From IMG/VR virus record IMGVR_UViG_3300002231_000311, positions 1 to 26,069 of that record: a stretch of DNA of 26,069 nucleotides. The stretch is one strand, 5' to 3'. The position numbers and the translations under genes were made by a program. The notes below the pieces were generated by a model. That model ran no database searches. It saw only the letters and a program-made list of their open reading frames with translations, and was not told where the DNA came from. Numbering within the stretch: position 1 is the first letter of the stretch; every line of letters begins with the position of its first letter. The stretch is from a virus. This document shows positions 1-6,181 of this stretch, piece after piece.

Positions 1-23
1 CTAGCTAAACCCCCTGCATAAAA

Positions 24-53
24 ATTATTTTACAGTACCTACGTTAAAATAAT
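24..53 (-). terminator. weak AT-only hairpin after the leftmost gene
   Basis: A 9-bp inverted repeat (ATTATTTTA / TAAAATAAT) with a 12-base loop lies just past the stop of the leftmost minus-strand gene and is followed on the minus strand by a T-run. The stem is all A-T, so it would be a weak terminator. Seen in sequence; the function is inferred. Confidence 0.3.
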
Positions 54-57
54 ATCA

Positions 58-429
58 CTAAGAATTATTCAGTGAAATTTGTAGGGAATTATTTATACTG
101 TGTTCTTCTACACCTATTAAATTTATTCTATCGTTATTTAGTGTCTCACTAACCATCTTAATTGCAACCTCTCCGCTCTTCAATCTCTCATGACATTGAC
201 TGTGTACGCTTATCACATCGTTGTTGAATGGGGCTGGTTGTTGGTTGTTACCGTTGCATATGAAGCAGTACTCTCTTAATGCTAATTGATCTCTTAATAT
301 TCTTGGTTTTAAAAGCTCAAGAGTTTCGTTTATCTTTTGGTCAAAATCTTTTTTCTTTTGTTTATGGATTCCGACGATGGTAATGAACAGGTATAAGTTG
401 ATAGCCAAAATTAAAAGATTGATTGTCAT
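58..429 (-). CDS. small membrane-anchored Cys/His protein, unknown function
   Basis: Not recognised as a named family. The N-terminus (about residues 3-20, TINLLILAINLYLFITIV) is a single membrane segment, followed by a Lys-rich stretch and a helical region. The second half holds a CFIC...CH zinc-knuckle-like cluster (C-x2-C, then H and C about 20 residues on). The start is placed at 429, not at the longer 480, because this ATG overlaps the upstream stop as ATGA and has GAGGGA just before it. It is the last gene of a tightly coupled leftward chain. The membrane topology would put the Cys cluster on the cytoplasmic side if the positive-inside rule holds. No function is assigned. Confidence 0.7.
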   Translation of the reverse strand: MTINLLILAINLYLFITIVGIHKQKKKDFDQKINETLELLKPRILRDQLALREYCFICNGNNQQPAPFNNDVISVHSQCHERLKSGEVAIKMVSETLNNDRINLIGVEEHSINNSLQISLNNS

Positions 430-698
430 TGTTTTTCCCTCAGGTCTGTAAATGTTGAGTGTTTCCAAAATACCTTCCATTGGTTTTTAAATCGGCATGT
501 CTTCGCACAAGTTGACACACCAGGCCCTTCAACTCTGGATACCGTCGCTTTCGCCACTAATTTTGATTGGTAATAGAACTGTATCGTTTCATTTATTGTG
601 ATGTTGGGAGGCGCCTGGAATGACCAAAACTCCTCGAGGTGTTCCGGTGGCTCCTCCCAGAAGTATTCTATTGCTTTGTCTGATACTGTGATCTTCAT
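426..698 (-). CDS. hypothetical protein, possible ASCH/PUA-like fold
   Basis: A 90-residue protein with alternating beta-like segments and many aromatic residues (FWSFQAP, FYYQSKLVAKATVSRVEGPG, WKVFW). The order 'hydrophobic strand - KLVAKATVSRVE - WKVFW' is reminiscent of small ASCH/PUA-type domains, where a 'signal a value, then V/A-x-A-x-V' strand is common. This is a weak resemblance and I do not assign a function. Both ends are coupled to neighbours by ATGA overlaps (start shares bases with the stop of the nuclease gene, stop with the next start), so it is very likely a real translated gene of the operon. Confidence 0.65.
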   Translation of the reverse strand: MKITVSDKAIEYFWEEPPEHLEEFWSFQAPPNITINETIQFYYQSKLVAKATVSRVEGPGVSTCAKTCRFKNQWKVFWKHSTFTDLREKQ

Positions 699-1372
699 AA
701 CAACTCTTTAATCATGTTCTTCGAGTAATGCAACTTAACACAGTCAAGCCAACATTGCTCTTGATCATCTTCTCTTTTAAAGAAGTAATCCTTGTAACTT
801 GTGTTGTCCTTACTTAAACACACAATATGAAATCCGTCAATCCTTTTACCTAATTGATTTGGTTCATCTCCATCCACAACGAATCCATTTTCCCACAGAT
901 GAGCATAGCCAATTAGTTGCATTAGGTAGTTCTCATACACTTTCTCGCCTGTTTTCCAGTCGAGTAATTGCAACGAATCCTTATCAAATATAGCTACTTT
1001 GTCCATTGTTCCTCCGTATGGCTCATGAAACGGGCATTCACAAATCATTCGGAGTTCATTTGCAACAGTAGAATATTTATGGTTATTGTGAAAACTTAGA
1101 AAAGAAGAGAAAGCGATTCGAACTTCTTCTTTATCTTTTGGGATTCCTTCTTCCATCATCTTGTCTGGATTCTGATCAAAAGCGTTAATAAATTCATGGG
1201 TCTCTGTCCCTGTCTTCATTGCTTTTGCTCTCTCTTTATACATGTTCTTGCCTATAACTCCCAATTTATACGCCCATCCCATTAATGCATCTGCTCCAGT
1301 TACTAGTTTCGTTATCTCAGTAACTGATGGGATTTTGTTTCCTTTTGAATCTATATATGGTGGATGTTTCAT
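695..1372 (-). CDS. PD-(D/E)XK nuclease, RecB/Cas4-like exonuclease family
   Basis: A 225-residue nuclease of the PD-(D/E)XK superfamily, PDDEXK_1/RecB type. The motifs are in the expected order: GTETHEF with His59, a conserved Glu near residue 106, GGTMD with Asp124, LDWKTG with Asp138 and Lys140, and the QLIGYAHLW motif with Gln152. Together these give the metal-binding and catalytic set of a RecB-like exonuclease. The size fits stand-alone phage exonucleases. The start at 1372 has AGGGG upstream. With the RecT-type annealing protein at 12188-13315 it probably forms the phage's exonuclease/annealase recombination pair, although the two genes are 11 kb apart. The fold is certain, the exact substrate is not. 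Confidence 0.88.
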   Translation of the reverse strand: MKHPPYIDSKGNKIPSVTEITKLVTGADALMGWAYKLGVIGKNMYKERAKAMKTGTETHEFINAFDQNPDKMMEEGIPKDKEEVRIAFSSFLSFHNNHKYSTVANELRMICECPFHEPYGGTMDKVAIFDKDSLQLLDWKTGEKVYENYLMQLIGYAHLWENGFVVDGDEPNQLGKRIDGFHIVCLSKDNTSYKDYFFKREDDQEQCWLDCVKLHYSKNMIKELL

Positions 1373-1374
1373 AA

Positions 1375-1551
1375 TTATTTTCCCCTATAATTATTAGCAT
1401 TAATCAAATAACAAAGACCTTTATCAACAACAATCTTATTGATTTCCAGGCAATTCGGACAGAGGATCATATCTCCATCTTCAATTTCCTCGACAATGAT
1501 TTGTATTATTTCAAAGCAATTGAAACAACCTTGTCCGAATATGATTTTCAT
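1375..1551 (-). CDS. 58-residue Cys4 zinc-ribbon-like protein
   Basis: A short gene between the nuclease and the basic protein. Its product begins MKIIFGQGCFNCFE and contains LCPNCLE, giving two C-x2-C pairs about 18 residues apart, which is a zinc-ribbon layout. It starts with ATGA overlapping the stop of the upstream gene, has GAGAG before the start, and ends 3 bases before the nuclease start, exactly as the neighbouring coupled genes do. The function is unknown; a structural zinc site with a nucleic-acid or protein contact role is inferred. A third Cys (C47) sits near the C-terminus. Confidence 0.7.
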   Translation of the reverse strand: MKIIFGQGCFNCFEIIQIIVEEIEDGDMILCPNCLEINKIVVDKGLCYLINANNYRGK

Positions 1552-1853
1552 TTTTCTCTCGAAAATAATTCTGCTAAAAATATAAGTTTTTCTTTTTCTG
1601 TTGATTTATTTAAAGCAGACAATATTTTTTTGTCTTGTATTAGTTTCATTCTTTTTTTTTTAATTCTCCGATTAGAGAGCTTTTTTTCTGTCTTTTGTTG
1701 CAATCCTGAGTTTTTCTTTTTTCTCCGCTTTAGTTTCTTTTTTCTCTGCCTGAGGACGTTCTTTTCGTGTTTCACTCCTTTCGGTATTGTTTCGATATCA
1801 TCAGCGACAAGATGTCTCGTGAATCTTGATTTAAAAATTATTTCTTCAGACAT
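1548..1853 (-). CDS. highly basic Lys/Arg-rich hypothetical protein
   Basis: A 101-residue product with a strongly basic middle (QRKKKLKRRKKKNSG and later RRIKKKRMKL) and a more ordinary C-terminus (IFLAELFSREK). It is unrecognised. Charge of this kind suggests nucleic-acid binding or a disordered linker, but A-rich codons in an AT-rich genome also produce Lys-rich proteins. It is coupled to the 58-residue zinc protein by ATGA at its stop. The upstream sequence GGGATGGAAAT offers a modest ribosome site. Confidence 0.6.
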   Translation of the reverse strand: MSEEIIFKSRFTRHLVADDIETIPKGVKHEKNVLRQRKKKLKRRKKKNSGLQQKTEKKLSNRRIKKKRMKLIQDKKILSALNKSTEKEKLIFLAELFSREK

Positions 1854-1942
1854 ATTTCCATCCCGAATTTGTAGTAGGCTTCTTCAACAGATTCACAATA
1901 TTTCTTTTCAGCATTATTAAGGTTTTCTTGAATTATGTTCAA
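1838..1942 (-). CDS. possible 34-residue ORF with TTG start
   Basis: A short frame starts with TTG, preceded by GAAGGGG at good spacing, and encodes a Glu/Asn-rich helix (NIIQENLNNAEKKYCESVEE...). It overlaps the start of the basic protein by 16 bases. TTG starts with strong ribosome sites are used elsewhere in this window (primase, helicase), which makes it credible, but the length is too short for certainty. Confidence 0.35.
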   Translation of the reverse strand: MNIIQENLNNAEKKYCESVEEAYYKFGMEICLKK

Positions 1943-1960
1943 ATTTCCCCTTCTTTCGAA

Positions 1961-2302
1961 TTATTTATCAAACAAACCTGGTTGATCAACCATCCGTCTC
2001 TCTTTAAATAAAGCGGATGCGTCAGCAGAGGATTCGTGGTTGACAATTAAACCAACCTCAATGAGGACAGCAACAATTTTGGAGATTGCTTTTTGATCTA
2101 GCGAATCAGTCACAAGAGCTGCAACAATTTCTCTATCTTTATTCACTGCGATATAAGTTGGGACTCCCTTAGTACCGGCAAATTCAAGTGTTGTTTTATC
2201 CTTTTGAGCGTTTTTTTTGTTTTTTGGTGGGATTATTTCTGCATCAATTGGAGCAGGTTTTGAATCAGTATTTTTTATAACAATAGAATTTTTCTTAGAC
2301 AT
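1961..2302 (-). CDS. hypothetical protein with C-terminal sliding-clamp-binding-like motif
   Basis: A 113-residue protein that is Lys/Pro-rich for its first 45 residues and then has a compact alpha/beta part (GVPTYIAVNKDREIVAALVTDSLDQKAISKIVAVLIEVGLIV). The last residues are MVDQPGLFDK. QPGLF at 107-111 fits the QxxLF form of the bacterial beta-clamp-binding pentapeptide, and its place at the extreme C-terminus is typical for such tethers. This is a motif match only; no family was recognised. It is the first gene downstream of the iteron-bearing intergenic region, so it probably starts a transcript, and a role near replication is plausible but inferred. Confidence 0.65.
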   Translation of the reverse strand: MSKKNSIVIKNTDSKPAPIDAEIIPPKNKKNAQKDKTTLEFAGTKGVPTYIAVNKDREIVAALVTDSLDQKAISKIVAVLIEVGLIVNHESSADASALFKERRMVDQPGLFDK

Positions 2303-2356
2303 AATAAACCTCGATTTAAATCAAAAACGTAAATCAAAAAAAATACAACGCCAATA

Positions 2357-2389
2357 ATTATACAAAAACCGAGGATAAATTAAACAAAA
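2357..2389 (-). promoter_or_regulatory. possible promoter for the leftmost gene group
   Basis: On the minus strand TATAAT (2357-2362) lies about 55 bases before the start of the 113-residue protein. A poor TTGTTT is about 19 bases upstream. Only the -10 is good and the spacing is long, so this is tentative. Confidence 0.3.
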
Positions 2390-2409
2390 ACCAGATATTT
2401 TTTTTTTTT

Positions 2410-2702
2410 GGGTAGCATTGGGTAACATTTGGGTACCTTTTAAAAAAAATGTTACCTTTGTTAAGTATTTAAATCTCATATACTTATCTAAAATCAGGTA
2501 AGATCTTGGGTAATTTTCCTTTATAACGCATTTCTTCCTATATTAATACCCTTCTCTCTATATATATACTTCTTATTATTTGTATTAATATAAAGAAAAA
2601 GGTACCAATGTTACCCAATCCCAAGGAGATCAAGATAAATTAACTATATCCGACGAGGTAAGATTTTTTAAAAAAGGTACCAAATGTTACCCAATGTTAC
2701 CC
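2410..2702. repeat. iteron-like repeats with inverted ends in an AT-rich gap; candidate replication origin or multi-site operator
   Basis: The 450-base gap 2303-2752 holds no convincing gene. The unit ATGTTACCCA recurs: 2676-2702 carries GGTACCAAATGTTACCC plus a second AATGTTACCC, 2601-2619 carries GGTACCAATGTTACCCAAT, 2449-2456 a single ATGTTACC, and 2410-2437 the near-exact reverse complement of 2676-2702 (GGGTAACATTTGGGTACC). GGTACC occurs three times, at 2432, 2601 and 2676. Between the arms is a very AT-rich stretch (2520-2600, TATATATATA). AGGTAAGAT also occurs twice, at about 2497 and 2656. Repeated binding units next to a DNA segment that melts easily match the plan of iteron origins; clustered repressor sites are the alternative. 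The gene just upstream encodes an HTH protein. Confidence 0.6.
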
Positions 2703-2712
2703 TTTAGATTTT

Positions 2713-2744
2713 AAAAGTTCTGATAACCAAACATCAGAACTTTT
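2713..2744 (-). terminator. intrinsic terminator after the HTH gene
   Basis: AAAAGTTCTGAT and ATCAGAACTTTT are perfect 12-bp arms with an 8-base loop, just past the stop of the HTH gene. A/T runs flank both sides, so it could act in both directions. Confidence 0.75.
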
Positions 2745-2752
2745 ATTTTATC

Positions 2753-3082
2753 CTAGACATTTTTTTTTGTTAGAGTTGCAACCTTGACTTCCAAAAGACA
2801 AATTTTTGCATCCAACTCTTCGATTTTAGACAAAATAACATCCTTCCTTTGTTTTCTTTTAGGATCAAGATTTTCGATATCCAGAGAAGAAACCAACATA
2901 ATGCCGGTTTTTTCTTCAAGTTTGGTCTCGATTTTTTTTTCGTTTGCCCAATTGTAAATTGCCTGTTTTGAGACGCCTTTACATTTCGACGCCTCAACAA
3001 ATGTTATCCATAATGGCACTTCAATACCGTTTATTTTGGCAACTTTTGGTTGATTTACCTTTATTTCTACGGATTTTGACAT
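2753..3082 (-). CDS. HTH_17-like DNA-binding protein with C-terminal coiled coil
   Basis: A 109-residue protein. Residues about 26-75 form an excisionase/MerR-like helix-turn-helix: WITFVEASKCKGVSKQAIYN, then a basic wing-like segment and MLVSSLDIENLDPKRK, where 'VSxxAIYNWxxxxKI' is the recognition part of HTH_17-type domains. Residues 80-105 (ILSKIEELDAKICLLEVKVATL) have a heptad pattern and probably dimerise the protein. The start at 3082 has AAGG upstream. It sits between the ligase-domain gene and the repeat-rich gap and is followed by a strong terminator, so it may bind the repeats; that link is inferred from position only. The HTH assignment is fairly secure, the role (regulator, excisionase-like factor or initiator) is not. 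Confidence 0.7.
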   Translation of the reverse strand: MSKSVEIKVNQPKVAKINGIEVPLWITFVEASKCKGVSKQAIYNWANEKKIETKLEEKTGIMLVSSLDIENLDPKRKQRKDVILSKIEELDAKICLLEVKVATLTKKNV

Positions 3083-3104
3083 TTAATTTACCTTATATTG
3101 TGGT

Positions 3105-3209
3105 TTAAAATGGAGGTTTTTTATTTTCCGTTATTTTTTCGAAACAATTACAAATCTGACCAGTAATCATTATTGCAGTCAGACAAATTATTAAAATTTC
3201 AATCCACAT
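3105..3209 (-). CDS. 34-residue single-pass membrane peptide
   Basis: A short gene follows the ligase-domain gene: MWIEILIICLTAIMITGQIC and then a polar, Lys-rich tail ending KKPPF. It is a single hydrophobic helix with a short cytoplasmic tail. A good ribosome site (TTTTAGGA) lies 8 bases before the ATG, and it fits neatly between the flanking genes. Function is unknown; phage micropeptides of this kind include lysis inhibitors and exclusion proteins, but nothing here points to one. Confidence 0.55.
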   Translation of the reverse strand: MWIEILIICLTAIMITGQICNCFEKITENKKPPF

Positions 3210-3219
3210 CGTTTTTTTC

Positions 3220-3900
<681 letters not shown>

Positions 3901-3932
3901 CTAAAAATAATAATCAATCAATCAATAAATAT

Positions 3933-3960
3933 AGTATAGCTTTAAATTAAAGATAGTCAA
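3933..3960 (-). promoter_or_regulatory. sigma70-type promoter for the ligase-domain gene (copy 1 of a duplicated promoter block)
   Basis: On the minus strand TTGACT (3955-3960), 16 bases, TATACT (3933-3938). The ATG of the ligase-domain gene is about 42 bases beyond the -10. ATCTTTAA repeats flank the -35 (AAATATCTTTAAAG upstream and ATCTTTAATTTAAAG in the spacer), a possible operator. The block of about 85 bases recurs at 5309-5397. Confidence 0.75.
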
Positions 3961-3987
3961 GATAAACTTTAAAGATATTTAAAAAAA

Positions 3988-4014
3988 AACCGAAATATCT
4001 GTTATATTTCGGTT
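3988..4014 (-). terminator. strong intrinsic terminator
   Basis: AACCGAAATAT and ATATTTCGGTT are perfect 11-bp arms with a 5-base loop. On the minus strand they are followed by a run of seven or more T. It lies between the stop of the 69-residue gene and the ligase promoter, insulating the two units. Confidence 0.85.
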
Positions 4015-4025
4015 ATCTATTTTTT

Positions 4026-4235
4026 TTATTTTCTGGGTTCAAGGATTGCCAGAAATGAATCTGGCTCTTCGTCTCCAATTAAGTCTTCAACAATTTCAAT
4101 TCCTGCCACATCTCCTGGGCAGTAAACCTCAAGATCCATTGCAAATCTTGGATTACTATAGTAATCCAATACATGTGGTAGATGTTGCCCTGTATGTTCA
4201 CATGGTTTTCTTTCGCCGTAAAAATCAAATTTCAT
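4026..4235 (-). CDS. hypothetical 69-residue acidic protein
   Basis: Unrecognised. It begins MKFDFYGERKPCEHTGQHLP, with a Cys-x-His...His pattern, and ends in an acidic helix (IEIVEDLIGDEEPDSFLAIL). AAGGAG lies before the ATG. It is the last gene of the short unit driven from the 5342-5369 promoter and ends at a strong terminator. Double-hairpin spacers separate it from the gene upstream. Confidence 0.6.
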   Translation of the reverse strand: MKFDFYGERKPCEHTGQHLPHVLDYYSNPRFAMDLEVYCPGDVAGIEIVEDLIGDEEPDSFLAILEPRK

Positions 4236-4256
4236 CTTTCAAATCTCCTTTTTTTT

Positions 4257-4307
4257 AAAAAACTGAAAATATAGGTTTCAGAATCAGGCCCTAAGGCCCG
4301 ATTTTTT
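4257..4307. repeat. double-hairpin intercistronic module, copy 1
   Basis: Two adjacent hairpins. CTGAAA-(7)-TTTCAG (4263-4281) is followed by T6 on the minus strand, so it works as a leftward terminator. AATCAGGCCC/GGCCCGATT (4282-4303, including G-U pairs) is followed by T6 on the plus strand, so it looks like a rightward terminator. The same pair occurs at 4523-4569. The module sits between the stop of one small gene and the ribosome site of the next. Confidence 0.65.
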
Positions 4308-4500
4308 AGGCGTCTTGAGTAAGAAACGGTAAGCCGTTTCTTACTAATATTTTTTGTGATTCCTCCATAGAGGAGGTTTCTAACCATTCTCCGACTGTAT
4401 CGTCGGCATGGTACTCTTGTATCCCAAAACCATTGCCAATTGTTGCCAAAAATGTAGAACCAGCATTTGAAAAAAATTCTGCTTCAGTTAGATAATTCAT
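4306..4500 (-). CDS. hypothetical 64-residue protein
   Basis: No recognised domain. The product is mildly acidic with a Gly-rich N-terminal part (FFSNAGSTFLATIGNGFGIQ) and a helical C-terminal part. A clear ribosome site (TAAGGAG, 7 bases before ATG) supports translation. It is flanked on both sides by the same double-hairpin module, so it may be a self-contained cassette inserted with its own spacer. Confidence 0.6.
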   Translation of the reverse strand: MNYLTEAEFFSNAGSTFLATIGNGFGIQEYHADDTVGEWLETSSMEESQKILVRNGLPFLTQDA

Positions 4501-4522
4501 TTATTTCTCCTTAAAATTTGGT

Positions 4523-4569
4523 AAAAACTGAAAATATAAGTTTCAGAATCGCCCGAAGGCGATTTTTTT
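4523..4569. repeat. double-hairpin intercistronic module, copy 2
   Basis: CTGAAA-(7)-TTTCAG (4528-4546), with T5 following on the minus strand, lies next to AATCGCC-CGAA-GGCGATT (4547-4564), with T7 following on the plus strand. It has the same plan and partly the same sequence as 4257-4307. The GC stems differ in sequence, so the structure is conserved beyond sequence. Confidence 0.65.
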
Positions 4570-4735
4570 AGTAAGTGTGATTTACTTCTGTTTTTTCCGA
4601 TCCATCAGGCATGGCATAAACATTGCCAATGTCAAGGTTACACTCTACTTGCCAGCTTTGGCAAGACATTGTAAATGTGCGGAGTTTTTGTTTTTCACCG
4701 GTTTCTTTTGCTTTTGCGAAGATCTTTTCAACCAT
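4568..4735 (-). pseudogene. C-terminal part of the lysine-rich protein, displaced by an apparent +1 frameshift
   Basis: This frame continues the gene at 4728-5297. In that gene the reading GAA GAA AAA ACT AGA soon hits a TGA. Skipping one base gives EEKLEKAMVEKIFAKAKETG and then a sensible C-terminal domain with two Cys (MSCQSWQVECNLDIGNVYAMPDG...). No ribosome site precedes the internal ATG at 4735, so independent translation is unlikely. The shift falls in an A6 run, the usual site for an indel or a homopolymer sequencing error. Confidence 0.55.
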
Positions 4736-5297
4736 TGCTTTTTCTAGTTTTTTCTTCAATTTCTTTTTTTTCAGCTTTTTCTTGTTTTTCTTTTTTTTCT
4801 TCCTCAAAATTTTCGGTTTGAAGATAGTAAAAACCATCTTCGGATTTTGGCATTACCATGAGGTCTGGTCCCATGACCTCAGTGCCGTCCTGTGATACAT
4901 ACTCACCTGAGCAAGTATCGCCATCAGAGGAAATATTTTTACATGCTGTCATGCCTACTGGTGCTTGACTTTGAGCTTTCATCCAGGCTTTATTTTCTTC
5001 TTCTTCTTTTGCTTTTGCTTTTTTCTCAGTTTCGATTTTGGAAAGCTTAATAGCATCGTCATAATCTTTTTTTGGGATTTCGAGCACTACTGTTTGGCGA
5101 CCTTTCCCTTTTATAAAAAGGTCACCATATGCACCTACTGTTCCTGTGTGATGACGTTTCCATCCTTCAATTTCGATTTCTAATTTTCCCATTTTCGGAT
5201 GAATAAATTTTGCTGTCATTTTTTTGTATGCATCAAAATCATTTATTGGTGCTAAATTTATTACCATTCCATTTGTTTTTGTTTTCGTTTCGATCAT
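4728..5297 (-). CDS. hypothetical phage protein with Lys/Glu-rich C-terminal segment (apparently frameshifted)
   Basis: The 189-residue product has an N-terminal beta-rich domain (about 10-80, containing KGKGRQTVVLEIPKKDYDD), an acidic/basic helical linker (KIETEKKAKAKEEEENKAW), a small domain with two Cys (TACKNISSDGDTCSGEYV) and a charged tail of alternating Glu and Lys. The frame then ends prematurely, and the following +1 frame gives about 55 more residues. The intact protein would be near 242 residues, 4568-5297. It has a strong ribosome site (AAAGGAG) and is the first gene after the 5342-5369 promoter. Function not recognised. Confidence 0.65.
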   Translation of the reverse strand: MIETKTKTNGMVINLAPINDFDAYKKMTAKFIHPKMGKLEIEIEGWKRHHTGTVGAYGDLFIKGKGRQTVVLEIPKKDYDDAIKLSKIETEKKAKAKEEEENKAWMKAQSQAPVGMTACKNISSDGDTCSGEYVSQDGTEVMGPDLMVMPKSEDGFYYLQTENFEEEKKEKQEKAEKKEIEEKTRKSNG

Positions 5298-5341
5298 TTT
5301 TAATCTCCTTTAAAAATAATAATCAATCATTCAATAATCAA

Positions 5342-5369
5342 AGTATAATCTTAAATTAAAGATAGTCAA
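5342..5369 (-). promoter_or_regulatory. sigma70-type promoter (copy 2 of a duplicated promoter block)
   Basis: On the minus strand TTGACT (5364-5369), 16 bases, TATACT (5342-5347), about 45 bases before the ATG of the lysine-rich protein gene. The -35 and -10 hexamers and spacing are identical to the ligase promoter, with the same flanking ATCTTTAAAG repeats. Confidence 0.75.
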
Positions 5370-5406
5370 GATAAACTTTAAAGATATTTAAAAAAAAATG
5401 CATAAT

Positions 5407-5434
5407 TCCCCTGTCAACCGCAGATAACAAGGGA
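5407..5434 (-). terminator. probable terminator of the membrane-protein/lipoprotein unit
   Basis: On the minus strand TCCCTTGT pairs with ACAGGGGA (one G-U) around a 12-base loop, followed after about 9 bases by nine T. It lies between the last gene of the upstream unit and the next promoter. The gap before the T-run makes it imperfect. Confidence 0.4.
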
Positions 5435-5443
5435 TTAAATATT

Positions 5444-5638
5444 TTAAATATCTTTAAAATTATCGCTTTTATGATCAAAAAACAAGATATTTAATCCAAT
5501 TACAATTAAAATCAATAACCAGACTTCCCAAAATTCGATCAAGAGCTGAGTTTCGGTCAATTTTGGATTTTGAAATCTTAAGAAAAATATAAATAAAAGA
5601 CATAGTGCAACGGATGAGATGTGTAGAGCCATTTTCAT
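5444..5638 (-). CDS. small two-pass membrane protein
   Basis: A 64-residue protein with two hydrophobic helices, about 4-20 (ALHISSVALCLLFIFFL) and 41-54 (LLILIVIGLNILFF), joined by a polar loop containing KLTETQ, and a charged C-terminal tail. The start overlaps the lipoprotein stop as ATGA. The size and topology resemble small holins or exclusion proteins, but being next to a sigma factor in the early region argues against a lysis role. Function unknown. Confidence 0.6.
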   Translation of the reverse strand: MKMALHISSVALCLLFIFFLRFQNPKLTETQLLIEFWEVWLLILIVIGLNILFFDHKSDNFKDI

Positions 5639-5871
5639 TTTTCAGCCTCGTTGTATAAATAAAAAGGAATTACTGCAACATCAATCGACAATGCAACGGG
5701 ATAAAAAACTACAATCGCAGGAAACGCCCATAAGTTTCTACCGTGATAAGTTGTGATCTTTTTACCATCTTCGTAATTCACGGTTATTTTGTTCTCGCCT
5801 AATGATAATAATTCACCTGTTGCACAATTGGAGAATAGAAGAAGAAGAAAAAGCGTGATGATTTTAAACAT
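5635..5871 (-). CDS. small lipoprotein, YceK/YidQ-like
   Basis: A 78-residue predicted lipoprotein. A short signal peptide (FKIITLFLLLLFSN) leads to Cys17 in LLFSNCATGE. Asn at -1 is unusual for enterobacterial lipoboxes but acceptable in spirochaetes. After a short beta part, the C-terminal hydrophobic stretch FPAIVVFYPVALSIDVAVIP resembles the tail of YceK/YidQ lipoproteins, whose members end in a similar Pro-containing hydrophobic segment followed by a few polar residues. The start is MFK at 5871 because GGAGG lies 9 bases upstream; it overlaps the preceding gene by 8 bases. It may alter the host envelope (for example superinfection exclusion), which is inference. Confidence 0.65.
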   Translation of the reverse strand: MFKIITLFLLLLFSNCATGELLSLGENKITVNYEDGKKITTYHGRNLWAFPAIVVFYPVALSIDVAVIPFYLYNEAEK

Positions 5872-6181
5872 TATTATCAACCTCCATTAAAATAACACGA
5901 GTTGGAATATCATGAATTGAAAAAACGGTAGTTCGTATTTCAATCCCTTCAAAAATAAATTCTTCGCATAATATAAATTGTCCTGCCCGATGCAAAAATT
6001 TGTATGTCGTTCCTTTTTCCGATTTAAGAAAACGAAACAGATCTCCCTTCTTCAAAAGAGCAATTGAACAGCATTTATAAGTCATATTTTCTCCGAAAAC
6101 AAGATCTCTAAATGTAACCCATCCAACCCAAATAGAGACCAATAATAAATTTCCAATAACCAAATAAAATATTAATATCAT
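5864..6181 (-). CDS. hypothetical membrane-anchored protein with small beta domain
   Basis: A 105-residue protein with an N-terminal membrane helix (IFYLVIGNLLLVSIWVGWV). The remainder, from about residue 33, contains LKKGDLFRFLKSEKGTTYKF, a pattern seen in small phage proteins with an SH3-like barrel ('kvGDLFRF...ykvl'). No catalytic motif. The start overlaps the sigma-factor stop as ATGA, which fixes it at 6181; a soluble internal start at MTYKCC (residue 33) is possible, but I see no good ribosome site. Function unknown. Confidence 0.6.
   Translation of the reverse strand: MILIFYLVIGNLLLVSIWVGWVTFRDLVFGENMTYKCCSIALLKKGDLFRFLKSEKGTTYKFLHRAGQFILCEEFIFEGIEIRTTVFSIHDIPTRVILMEVDNNV

Noticed and set aside
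1501-1920. Plus-strand open frame opposite the basic-protein gene
   Set aside because: Phe/Ser/Leu-rich antisense of a Lys-rich gene, no ribosome site; the minus-strand genes here are coupled and convincing.
2303-2752. CRISPR-like array in the repeat-rich gap
   Set aside because: Repeats are short, differ in spacing and occur in both orientations; no regular spacers.
2770-3000. Second minus-strand frame inside the HTH gene
   Set aside because: Very basic, Trp-rich translation with no ribosome site, wholly inside a recognisable HTH gene.
4623-4895. Plus-strand Phe-rich frame
   Set aside because: Antisense of the Lys/Glu-rich segment; the poly-Phe run is an artefact.
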